A DNA stretch of 50,826 bases from Alphaproteobacteria bacterium (GTDB lineage Bacteria > Pseudomonadota > Alphaproteobacteria > Micavibrionales > UBA2020): NCBI GenBank assembly GCA_016124645.1, contig WGNE01000042.1, positions 1-50,826 on the forward strand, written 5' to 3'. The position numbers and the translations under genes are program-made. Below the pieces are notes generated by a model that worked only from the letters and a program-made list of their open reading frames with translations, ran no database searches and had not been told where the DNA came from. Each line of letters opens with the position of its first letter. The first letter of the stretch is position 1. Shown in pieces: positions 25,503 to 32,796 of the stretch.

Positions 25503-26111
25503 CTAGACGGTTACGCCCTGCGCCGGCATATCCTCGCTCAACAACCCGAAAAGATGGTGGTCGCGCCATTCGTCGTCGATGCGGATATAACGCCGCACGA
25601 TGCCCTCGTAGCTGAAACCGCAGTTTTTCAAGACCCTCTGGCTCGGCGCGTTCTCGGGCAGGGTGCCCGCCTGTATGCGGTGCAGCCCCAGCGTGGAAAA
25701 ACCGAAACGGCAGGCGAGGCGCACGGCCTCGGTCATGTAGCCCTTGCGCGTCTGCGCCTCGTCCATCCAGTAGCCGAGGTTCGCCATCTGCCCCGAGGCG
25801 CGGATGATGCTGTTGAGCGTGACGCCGCCCGCCAGCGCGTCGCCTTCGTTCAGGAAGATGAGGAAGACGTAGCCGCGGTCGTGCTGCCAGTCGTGACGGT
25901 AGCTGCGCAGCCGGCGCATATAGCCGTCGTGGTCAAGATGCCGCAGGCTGGAAGAAGGGCTCCAGGGCTTCAGGAAATCGTGATTGCGCTTCCGCAGCGC
26001 GACCCATGCCCCGGCGTCGTCGCGCGAGGGCGGGCGGATATAGACGCGCGGCCCGGCAAGGATGCTGCGCGGCGCGGGCAGGCCCGGTTTCTGGCGGAAA
26101 GCGTTGAACAT
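25503..26111 (-). CDS. GNAT N-acetyltransferase, RimJ/RimL type
   Basis: Acetyl-CoA-dependent N-acetyltransferase of the branch that includes the ribosomal protein acetyltransferase RimJ. The 202-aa reading from 26111 (MFNAFRQKPG) has the N-terminal strand VYIRPPSRDDAGAWVALR, the acetyl-CoA-binding loop within DEAQTRKGYMTEAVRLA, and the C-terminal block LHRIQAGTLPENAPSQRVL. The target is not known. The open frame extends to 26189, but those residues look like intergenic sequence. It is divergent from the L,D-transpeptidase gene. Confidence 0.88.
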   Translation of the reverse strand: MFNAFRQKPGLPAPRSILAGPRVYIRPPSRDDAGAWVALRKRNHDFLKPWSPSSSLRHLDHDGYMRRLRSYRHDWQHDRGYVFLIFLNEGDALAGGVTLNSIIRASGQMANLGYWMDEAQTRKGYMTEAVRLACRFGFSTLGLHRIQAGTLPENAPSQRVLKNCGFSYEGIVRRYIRIDDEWRDHHLFGLLSEDMPAQGVTV

Positions 26112-26167
26112 GAAGCGCCCTGCAAGACTGAATGACGAGACTAAATAAGGACTGTTTTTATGAATCA

Positions 26168-26181
26168 TATCATTTATGATA
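26168..26181. promoter_or_regulatory. Palindrome with -10-like hexamers in both directions
   Basis: TATCAT-TT-ATGATA, with TATGAT read on the plus strand, lies between the divergent GNAT and L,D-transpeptidase genes. No good -35 was found on either strand. Confidence 0.3.
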
Positions 26182-26203
26182 AGGCACAAAAAGGACTGTT
26201 GCC

Positions 26204-27592
26204 ATGTTCCGCAAATATGCGTTTCGCAAATCCGCGCCCCCGCGCCGCATGATCCTGCCCGCCCTGACGCTGCTGGCGGCGGTGACGCTTGCCGCGCCCG
26301 GATTTGCCGCCGTCGCGCCGACCGTCCTGCCCCGCCACAAGCCGGTGGCGCAAACCGCGCCGGAACCGAAGCAGCCCCCCATCGTCATTCCGCCCGCGCC
26401 CCTTCCGCCCGCGCAACAGGCCGACAAGGACGCGGCGCGAAAACTCGGGGCGGCGAAAAAAGCGCCCCCGAAAAACCAGACCGTAAAAAACCAGCCTGTA
26501 AAAAACCAAACCGTGAAAAAAGCGGATGAAAAACCCGCGCGCCCCGCCCCGGCCTTCGGCCAGCGCTCGCGCACGGCGGGCATGACGCCGGGGGGCGCGC
26601 CCGCCGCTTCCGCCATGTCCGACGGCGAAACGCTGGCCGTGACCGACACCGCCGAGGACGCCCTGCCCGACTACCCCGCCGGCGCGCGCACCGCCATCGG
26701 GCGGATGCAGACCTATGTGACGGGAGAGGAAGACACCTTCATCGACATCGCGCGCAACTACAACCTCGGCTACGTCGAGCTGCGCGCCGCCAACCCGGAC
26801 ATCGACCCCTGGTCGCCCATGCCGGGCACGACCGTCGTCATCCCCTCCTTCCGCCTGCTGCCGCGCGCGACGCAGGACGGCATCGTCGTCAACCTCGGGG
26901 AAATGCGGCTGTATTATTTCGAGCAGCCGGGCGCGAGCCCCGTGACCCATCCGCTGGGCATAGGGCATGAAGGGCTGCGCACGCCGACCGGCCAGACCAC
27001 CGTCATCCGCAAGGTGGCGGGGCCGATCTGGTACCCGACCGCGCGGATGCGCAAGGAAAAGCCCTGGCTGCCCGCGGCGGTGCCCGCGGGCCCCTCGAAC
27101 CCGCTGGGCACGCACGCGCTCTACCTCGGCTTCCCGGAGATCCGCATCCATGGCTCGAACAAGCCCTGGGGCATCGGCCGGCAGGTCAGCTCGGGCTGCA
27201 TGCGCATGTATCCGGAAGACATCGTGAGCATGTTCGGCATCGTGCCCGTCGGCACGCATGTCACGGTCGTCGATCAGCCCGTGCTCGTCGCCTGGGTCGA
27301 TCATACGCTCTACCTCGAGGCCAACCCGTCGAAGATCCAGAGCAACGAGATCGAGGTGGACGGCGCCCATGCGACGCAAAGACCGCTCACCGCCGGCATG
27401 AAGCAGACCATCCTGCGCACGGCGGGCGACGCGGCGAAGAACATCGACTGGGACGCAGTCGCGAAAACCATCCGCGAGCGGCGCGGCTACCCCGTTCCCA
27501 TCGCGACAGAGGACGGCGCGAAACCGCGCGCGAAAGACGCCGCCAAAAAACCCGCCGCCATCGCGCCCTCGTCACGCTTCAGCTACAACTGA
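26204..27592 (+). CDS. L,D-transpeptidase with LysM domain (YkuD family)
   Basis: Periplasmic enzyme expected to make 3-3 peptidoglycan cross-links or to attach proteins to the wall. The 462-aa protein has a signal-anchor (about 16-36), a Pro/Ala/Lys-rich linker with a short tandem repeat (NQTVKNQPVKNQTVKK, 91-106), a LysM domain (about 170-215) and a YkuD domain with His316 and catalytic Cys332 in SSGCMRM. All catalytic residues are present. The C-terminal 110 residues after the domain are basic and may bind glycans. A strong terminator follows. Confidence 0.93.
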   Translation: MFRKYAFRKSAPPRRMILPALTLLAAVTLAAPGFAAVAPTVLPRHKPVAQTAPEPKQPPIVIPPAPLPPAQQADKDAARKLGAAKKAPPKNQTVKNQPVKNQTVKKADEKPARPAPAFGQRSRTAGMTPGGAPAASAMSDGETLAVTDTAEDALPDYPAGARTAIGRMQTYVTGEEDTFIDIARNYNLGYVELRAANPDIDPWSPMPGTTVVIPSFRLLPRATQDGIVVNLGEMRLYYFEQPGASPVTHPLGIGHEGLRTPTGQTTVIRKVAGPIWYPTARMRKEKPWLPAAVPAGPSNPLGTHALYLGFPEIRIHGSNKPWGIGRQVSSGCMRMYPEDIVSMFGIVPVGTHVTVVDQPVLVAWVDHTLYLEANPSKIQSNEIEVDGAHATQRPLTAGMKQTILRTAGDAAKNIDWDAVAKTIRERRGYPVPIATEDGAKPRAKDAAKKPAAIAPSSRFSYN

Positions 27593-27611
27593 AAATTTTC
27601 CGCGAGAACAC

Positions 27612-27647
27612 AAAAACCGCGCCGGCGAAAAGCCGGACGCGGTTTTT
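27612..27647. terminator. Bidirectional terminator after the L,D-transpeptidase gene
   Basis: AAAAACCGCG (27612-27621) pairs with CGCGGTTTTT (27638-27647), with an inner CCGGC/GCCGG stem, one bulged A and a GAAAA loop. It serves both convergent genes. Confidence 0.85.
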
Positions 27648-27654
27648 AGCGCAG

Positions 27655-27675
27655 GTTCCCTTTAAAAAAGGGAAC
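27655..27675 (-). terminator. Hairpin downstream of the small lipoprotein gene
   Basis: A perfect 9-bp stem (GTTCCCTTT/AAAGGGAAC) with a 3-nt loop, 6 bp from the lipoprotein stop. It probably adds to termination on the minus strand. Confidence 0.5.
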
Positions 27676-27681
27676 GCAGAA

Positions 27682-27864
27682 TTACTTGCGCAGCGCTTTG
27701 CTGAAGGTCTTGTCAGCCTTGTGCATCGGCGCGGGTTTCGTCATTTCGACGGTGCCCTTGCCGGCGGTGCGGCCTGCGGACATGGGGGTCCAGGTACCGC
27801 CGCTTGCACAGGCCGACAGGCCCAGAACGGCAACCATGGAGAGAGCGATGATCGAGTATTTCAT
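27682..27864 (-). CDS. Small putative lipoprotein
   Basis: A 60-aa protein with a classic lipoprotein signal: MKYSIIALSMVAVLGLSAC, with the lipobox LSAC and Cys19 as the lipidated residue. The mature part is only about 42 residues and is rich in Lys, Thr and Met, with no recognised domain. The next residues (A, S) do not include the Asp that would signal inner-membrane retention, so an outer-membrane site is likely. It has its own terminator and lies between two wall-enzyme genes, which hints at, but does not show, an envelope role. Confidence 0.75.
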   Translation of the reverse strand: MKYSIIALSMVAVLGLSACASGGTWTPMSAGRTAGKGTVEMTKPAPMHKADKTFSKALRK

Positions 27865-27995
27865 TAGTGTTTCCTCATTAATGATGCGCCCCCCAGGACG
27901 AAGGGCGGATTACAACAATGTAACATCCTTTGTGTACTATATATGCCGTAACAAGTCTATAGAGCAGCCGGGTTTTTGATAATGCCCGGGGGCCG

Positions 27996-28017
27996 AAAAC
28001 CGCCTTCCGGCGGGCGG
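27996..28017 (-). terminator. Terminator of the amidase gene
   Basis: On the minus strand, CCGCC and GGCGG pair (28017-28013 with 28004-28000), followed by TTTTC, 3 bp after the amidase stop. Confidence 0.5.
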
Positions 28018-28019
28018 AA

Positions 28020-29363
28020 TCACTGTTTCTGGAGAGCGCGGATTTTTCGGAAATAAGCGTCGATGCCCTTCACGATGGCGGCGCCGATACGGTCCTGAAA
28101 CCGCGCCGTTGTGAGCAGTTTCGCATCCTTGGGGTTGGAGACGAAGCCCGTCTCGATCAGCAGCGAGGGCACGTCCGGCGCCTTCAAAACCGCGAAGCCC
28201 GCGGACCTGTGGGAATTTGGCAACAGTCTTATATTTTCATTGCGAAACGCCTGTTCCATGTAGATCGCGAGCAGTTTCGAGTCATTCATTTTCTCGCGCA
28301 TCGCAAGGTCGAGCAGGATGTCGGCCACGTCCTGGCTCTTGTCGGCGAGATCGACGCCCGCCACCACGCCCGCGTTGTTCTCGCTTTCCGCCAGCTTTTC
28401 GGTTTCCTTGTCCGAGGCTTTTTCGGAGAGGGTGTAGATGGACGCTCCGCGCACGTTGGTGCGGGAAATCTTGTCGGCATGGATGGAGACGAAGAGATCG
28501 CCGTGAACCCGGCGGGAGATGTTCACCCGCTCGCGCAGGGGAATGTAGATGTCCGTCGCGCGGGTCATCACCACCTTGTAGCGTCCCGTCTCCTGCAATT
28601 GGCGGCGCAGCTCGCGCGCGATGGAAAGGGTGATGTTCTTCTCGCGGACGCCGCCCGCGCTCGAAGCGCCGGGGTCCTGCCCGCCGTGGCCCGCATCGAC
28701 GACGATGACGTATTGCCGCTTTTCGTCGCGGTCGCGGCCGGAAGGCGCCTGCCGCGGCTTGGGCGGCACGACGCCCGCGGTGCGCGTGTTGTCGTCCTGC
28801 GGCACGGGCGCGGCGCGGATGCTTTCGTTTTCCTCCCTGCGGTATTCGGAGGGCGCGGCGGAAGAGGCTCCCGGCCCCTTCAGCGCGCGGCTGCCATAGA
28901 CCTCCGGCAGCTTGGCGCGGAACAGGTTGACGGAGGAAGGCTGCAGGTCGATGACCAGCCGGTCCTTGTTGAAGTCGTCCTTGGCGAGGGTGAAGCTTTT
29001 CGCGACCACGACCGGCTTTCGCAAATCGAAAATCACGCGCGAGAGCCCGTCGTCCAGCGTGCCGCTGCGGTAGCCCTTCAGCAGCTCGTCCTGCGTCAGC
29101 AGGGATTTGGGCGCATACCAGCGCGCGGGCTCGAAATCGACCACCAGCCGGTAGGGGTTGTCGAGCATGAAGATGCGGTAATCCGTCTGGCGGGAGAGGT
29201 CGAAGACGATGCGCGTGGTCTCCCCGGTCTGGCCCGTGCGCACCCTATCGACCGACAGCGGGCCGATGGGACCGCCCTGCGCGGCGAAAACCCGGCCCGC
29301 CGCAACGGCGCCGGCGAGCATCAGGCACAGCAAAAATATGAAAACAAAACGACTCAGGCGCAC
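28020..29363 (-). CDS. N-acetylmuramoyl-L-alanine amidase with AMIN domain (AmiC type)
   Basis: Periplasmic zinc hydrolase that removes stem peptides from murein during cell separation. The 447-aa protein has a signal peptide (to about residue 28), an AMIN domain (about 36-140) that directs such enzymes to the septum, a Pro/Arg/Asp-rich linker, and an Amidase_3 domain (about 218-440) with zinc ligands His226 (VVDAGHGGQDPGA) and Glu241 and a later SIHAD histidine. The start codon is GTG. Known AmiC-type enzymes need an EnvC/NlpD-like activator; none is in view. Confidence 0.94.
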   Translation of the reverse strand: MRLSRFVFIFLLCLMLAGAVAAGRVFAAQGGPIGPLSVDRVRTGQTGETTRIVFDLSRQTDYRIFMLDNPYRLVVDFEPARWYAPKSLLTQDELLKGYRSGTLDDGLSRVIFDLRKPVVVAKSFTLAKDDFNKDRLVIDLQPSSVNLFRAKLPEVYGSRALKGPGASSAAPSEYRREENESIRAAPVPQDDNTRTAGVVPPKPRQAPSGRDRDEKRQYVIVVDAGHGGQDPGASSAGGVREKNITLSIARELRRQLQETGRYKVVMTRATDIYIPLRERVNISRRVHGDLFVSIHADKISRTNVRGASIYTLSEKASDKETEKLAESENNAGVVAGVDLADKSQDVADILLDLAMREKMNDSKLLAIYMEQAFRNENIRLLPNSHRSAGFAVLKAPDVPSLLIETGFVSNPKDAKLLTTARFQDRIGAAIVKGIDAYFRKIRALQKQ

Positions 29364-29486
29364 GCTGATTTCCGACCCCTTTCATTCCCCCTAACAGCCC
29401 GAGTATAGACAATGCCCGCGCTTTTACCAATAAATATCATGATTCCAGAGCCTTAATAGAGAACGCCGCGCCCCCCAAATAAACCA

Positions 29487-29515
29487 TTGAGGAAAAACCG
29501 GACTCCGTCTATCAT
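29487..29515 (+). promoter_or_regulatory. Possible rne promoter
   Basis: TTGAGG (29487-29492), a 17-bp spacer and TATCAT (29510-29515). A start near 29522 would give a leader of about 366 nt. Confidence 0.4.
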
Positions 29516-29521
29516 CTGGTT

Positions 29522-29887
29522 GCGACATATAATATTCTTTTCCATACAACCAAGAAAATGGCGAAAAGAATATCGGGTCAACGAGTTTTGAGGTCTAGTC
29601 CATTTAAACCTCCTCCCCTTCGGGATGCGTCCCGCTGGCGGCAGTGCAAATGGGCACGGTGATGATGCAGGCACTTTTCATGCAAGAAGCGCCCCCTTGG
29701 TACGGATAACCGTACTCTATATTTCAAGGCGGAACGCTCTCTACGACGATAAGTAGATATACCGCCTGGCGACTATCAAGTCATAACCGCACAAACCTTA
29801 GGATCAAAACATCGGCGCACCGGCATTTCCCCTTTTATGTCGCAGGGGGGAACGCGCGGGCCTGCGCCGCACAAGGACATTACAGAC
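29522..29887 (+). ncRNA. Structured 5' leader of rne (candidate)
   Basis: No gene is seen in this stretch, but several hairpins are. At 29532-29583, ATATTCTTTTC and GAAAAGAATAT pair perfectly (11 bp) around an inner CCAT/ATGG. Further on there are GTACGG-ATAA-CCGTAC (about 29701-29716) and a two-step stem, GGCGG...CCGCC enclosing CTAC...GTAG (about 29730-29768). In E. coli a 361-nt rne leader lets RNase E control its own mRNA; a similar role here is inference. Confidence 0.45.
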
Positions 29888-32713
29888 ATGACAAAGCGTA
29901 TGCTGATCGACGCGACCCATCCCGAGGAAACACGGGTTGCGGTCATCTCGGGCAATAAACTGGAAGAGTACGACTACGAAACGGTCGTCCGCAAACAACT
30001 CAAGGGCAATATCTATCTCGTCAAGGTCACCCGCGTGGAGCCGTCCTTGCAGGCGGCTTTCGTCGATTTCGGCGGCAACCGCCACGGCTTCCTGCCCTTC
30101 CCCGAAATCCACCCCGACTATTACCGCATCCCCATCGCCGACCGCGAAGCGCTGCTGGCCGAGGAACGCGCGCTGGCCGCCGAGCAGGCCGCCCGCGAGG
30201 ACGCGGAGGACGAAGCCGAGCTGGCCGCGCAGGGCCAGAGCCTCGAAGACCTCGACGACGAGGACGACGAGGAGGAAGAAGACGCCGAAGCGGCCGAAGC
30301 CGAAGAGCCGGCCGAGCCCATCGAGGAAGTCGCCGCGCGCAGCGGCGCCTCCATCGCCGAGGAAATCGCGCAGGTCGTCGTGACCGACGACGGCGAGGAC
30401 GACGAAGAAGAGGACGAAGAGGAAGAAGAAACCTCCGAAGCCGAAGACGACGACGAAGATGAAGGCGAAGAGGAAACCGCCGAAGTCATCTCCATCACCC
30501 CCGCCGCGGACGAAGACGACGAGGATGATGAAGAAGATGAGGACGAAGACGACGAGGAATTCGACGAACTCGACGAAGACGACGACGAAGATGATGAGGA
30601 CGACGAGGACGAAGAAGAAGACGAGGATGAGGACGAGGAAGAGTCCGAAGCTTCCGCCGAAAACGCCGAAGAGGGCGAGGACGGCGAGAAGAAATCCCGT
30701 GGTCGCGGTCGCCGCGGCCGCGGCGGGCGCAACAAGGGCCGCCGCGGGGGCAAGAAGACCCGCGTCGAGACCGTCGGCGGCGACATCGTCGAAACCCCGG
30801 TCTTCCGCTCCAGCATCAAGCGCCGCTACAAGATCCAGGAAGTCATCAAGCGCAACCAGATCATGCTCATCCAGATCAGCAAGGAAGAGCGCGGCAACAA
30901 GGGCGCGGCCGTCACCAGCTACATCTCCCTGCCCGGCCGCTATTGCGTGCTGATGCCCAATTCGCCGCGCGGCGGCGGGGTGTCGCGCAAAGTCTCGAAC
31001 GCCAAAGACCGCCAGCGGCTCAAGAAAATCCTGCAGGAACTCAACGTGCCGGAAGGCATGTCGGTCATCCTGCGCACCGCGGGCGTCTCGCGCTCCAAGG
31101 CCGAGATCAAGCGCGATCTCGACTACCTGCTACGCCTCTGGGACCAGATCCGCGAGCTGACCCTGAAATCCACCGCGCCGGCGCTCATCTATGAAGAGGG
31201 CAACCTCATCAAGCGCGCCATCCGCGACCTCTACCGCCGCGACATCGACGAGGTGCATGTGGCGGGCGAGGAAGCCTACAAGAGTGCGACCGAATTCATG
31301 CGCACCCTGATGCCCAGCCACGCCAAGCGCGTCCAGGAATACAAGGACGACAACATCCCCCTGTTCTTCCGCTACCAGGTCGAAAACCAGATCGACGAGA
31401 TCCACAGCCCGACGGTTCACCTGAAGTCCGGCGGCTACATCGTCATCAACCCGACGGAAGCGATGGTCTCCATCGACGTCAACTCGGGCCGCGCGACCAA
31501 GGGGCGGCATATCGAGGAAACGGCGCTCAAGACCAACCTCGAGGCCTCCGACGAAATCGCCCGGCAGCTCCGGCTGCGCGACCAGGGCGGGCTCGTCGTC
31601 ATCGACTTCATCGACATGGAGGACCGCCGCAACAACCGCGCCGTCGAACGCCGCATGCGCGACGCGATGGCCAGCGACCGCGCGCGCATCCAGCTCGGCC
31701 GCATCTCCGCCTTCGGGCTCATGGAGCTGTCGCGCCAGCGGCTGCACCCCAGCCTCGTCGAAACGAACTTCGAGGTCTGCACCCATTGCGGCGGCTCCGG
31801 CCTCGTGCGCACGGTGGAAACGACAGGCGTCATCGTCCTGCGCGCGCTGGAGGAGGAAGGCCTGCGCGGCCGCGCCGCCGAACTGCGCGTCAGCGTGCCG
31901 CCGGAAATCGCGCTCTATATCTTCAACAACAAGCGCGACATGCTGACCGCGATCGAGAAACGCTACAACATCCGCGTTTTCGTCCATGCGGATGAAGACC
32001 TCATCAAGCCCAACTACAAGCTTGAAGTCACCCGCGGCACGGGCGCGCAGCGCGACAACCGTCCGCAACGCCCCGCGCCGGTCAAGACGGTCGATATGTC
32101 CGACCTGCCGGAGCTTTCGGATGAGGACATCTCAGACGATTCGACGGTCTCGGAAGACGAGGCCCGCGAAGCCCGCGGACGCGGCAACGACGGCGACGAC
32201 GAGAGCGGCGGACGCGACCGCAACGACAGGAACGGACGCCGCCGCGGACGCCGGGGCGGGCGCAACCGCAGCCGGGGCCGCGGACGCGACCGTGACGACG
32301 ACAACGCGCCGCAGAACGAGTCCGAAGGTTCCGAAGACGGCAACCGCCAGCCCCGCGAATCGCGCGGCGAGGGCGACGACGAACGCGGCGGACGCCGCCG
32401 GGGCCGCCGCGGCGGACGCCGTCGCGGACGGGGCCGTGGCCGCGGTCGCGACGGTGAAGGCAACGGCGACGGAAACGGCGACCACCATGCCGCTTCCGAA
32501 ACGCCGCAGTCGCAAGGCGGCTCCGAAGCCTCGTCGCAGAGCCAGAGCCACCACAACGAAAACAGCAGCCCCCGCGCGGAAAGCGGCAGCCACGGCCATG
32601 ACGATCATGGTGCACACGGCGGCGGCGGCAGTGAAATGGCCGCGGCCGTCGGCGACGACAGCGGCGGCGACGGCAAATCCCGCAAGGGCTGGTGGAAACG
32701 CCTGACCGAATAA
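29888..32713 (+). CDS. rne: Ribonuclease E
   Basis: Essential endoribonuclease of mRNA decay and rRNA processing. Met at 29888 (MTKRMLIDATHPEETRVAV) is the family start. In 941 aa: an S1 domain split by an insertion (about 92-295) that is nearly all Asp and Glu up to 270 and then basic (RGRGRRGRGG), the DNase I-like part with SIDVNSGRATKG and VVIDFIDMED, and the Zn-link CTHCGG. The C-terminal 240 residues are disordered, with RGG-like arginine clusters, a Gln/Ser/His tract and a final GWWKRL. Acidic inserts in S1 are known in alphaproteobacterial RNase E, but this one is long. The C-terminal part probably docks RNA and degradosome partners. Confidence 0.95.
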   Translation: MTKRMLIDATHPEETRVAVISGNKLEEYDYETVVRKQLKGNIYLVKVTRVEPSLQAAFVDFGGNRHGFLPFPEIHPDYYRIPIADREALLAEERALAAEQAAREDAEDEAELAAQGQSLEDLDDEDDEEEEDAEAAEAEEPAEPIEEVAARSGASIAEEIAQVVVTDDGEDDEEEDEEEEETSEAEDDDEDEGEEETAEVISITPAADEDDEDDEEDEDEDDEEFDELDEDDDEDDEDDEDEEEDEDEDEEESEASAENAEEGEDGEKKSRGRGRRGRGGRNKGRRGGKKTRVETVGGDIVETPVFRSSIKRRYKIQEVIKRNQIMLIQISKEERGNKGAAVTSYISLPGRYCVLMPNSPRGGGVSRKVSNAKDRQRLKKILQELNVPEGMSVILRTAGVSRSKAEIKRDLDYLLRLWDQIRELTLKSTAPALIYEEGNLIKRAIRDLYRRDIDEVHVAGEEAYKSATEFMRTLMPSHAKRVQEYKDDNIPLFFRYQVENQIDEIHSPTVHLKSGGYIVINPTEAMVSIDVNSGRATKGRHIEETALKTNLEASDEIARQLRLRDQGGLVVIDFIDMEDRRNNRAVERRMRDAMASDRARIQLGRISAFGLMELSRQRLHPSLVETNFEVCTHCGGSGLVRTVETTGVIVLRALEEEGLRGRAAELRVSVPPEIALYIFNNKRDMLTAIEKRYNIRVFVHADEDLIKPNYKLEVTRGTGAQRDNRPQRPAPVKTVDMSDLPELSDEDISDDSTVSEDEAREARGRGNDGDDESGGRDRNDRNGRRRGRRGGRNRSRGRGRDRDDDNAPQNESEGSEDGNRQPRESRGEGDDERGGRRRGRRGGRRRGRGRGRGRDGEGNGDGNGDHHAASETPQSQGGSEASSQSQSHHNENSSPRAESGSHGHDDHGAHGGGGSEMAAAVGDDSGGDGKSRKGWWKRLTE

Positions 32714-32732
32714 GCGGCATTAAGCCGAACGA

Positions 32733-32767
32733 ACAAAACCCCGCCCGTCAAACGGCGGGGTTTTTGT
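32733..32767. terminator. Bidirectional terminator between rne and divL
   Basis: AACCCCGCC (32737-32745) pairs with GGCGGGGTT (32754-32762), with T runs on both strands. It serves the convergent rne and divL genes. Confidence 0.85.
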
Positions 32768-32796
32768 TATCCGCTTTTCTTATATGTAGTGAAACC

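Noticed and set aside
29453..29674. Minus-strand 73-aa frame in the rne leader
   Set aside because: No ribosome site, no protein-like pattern, and it covers a clear hairpin.
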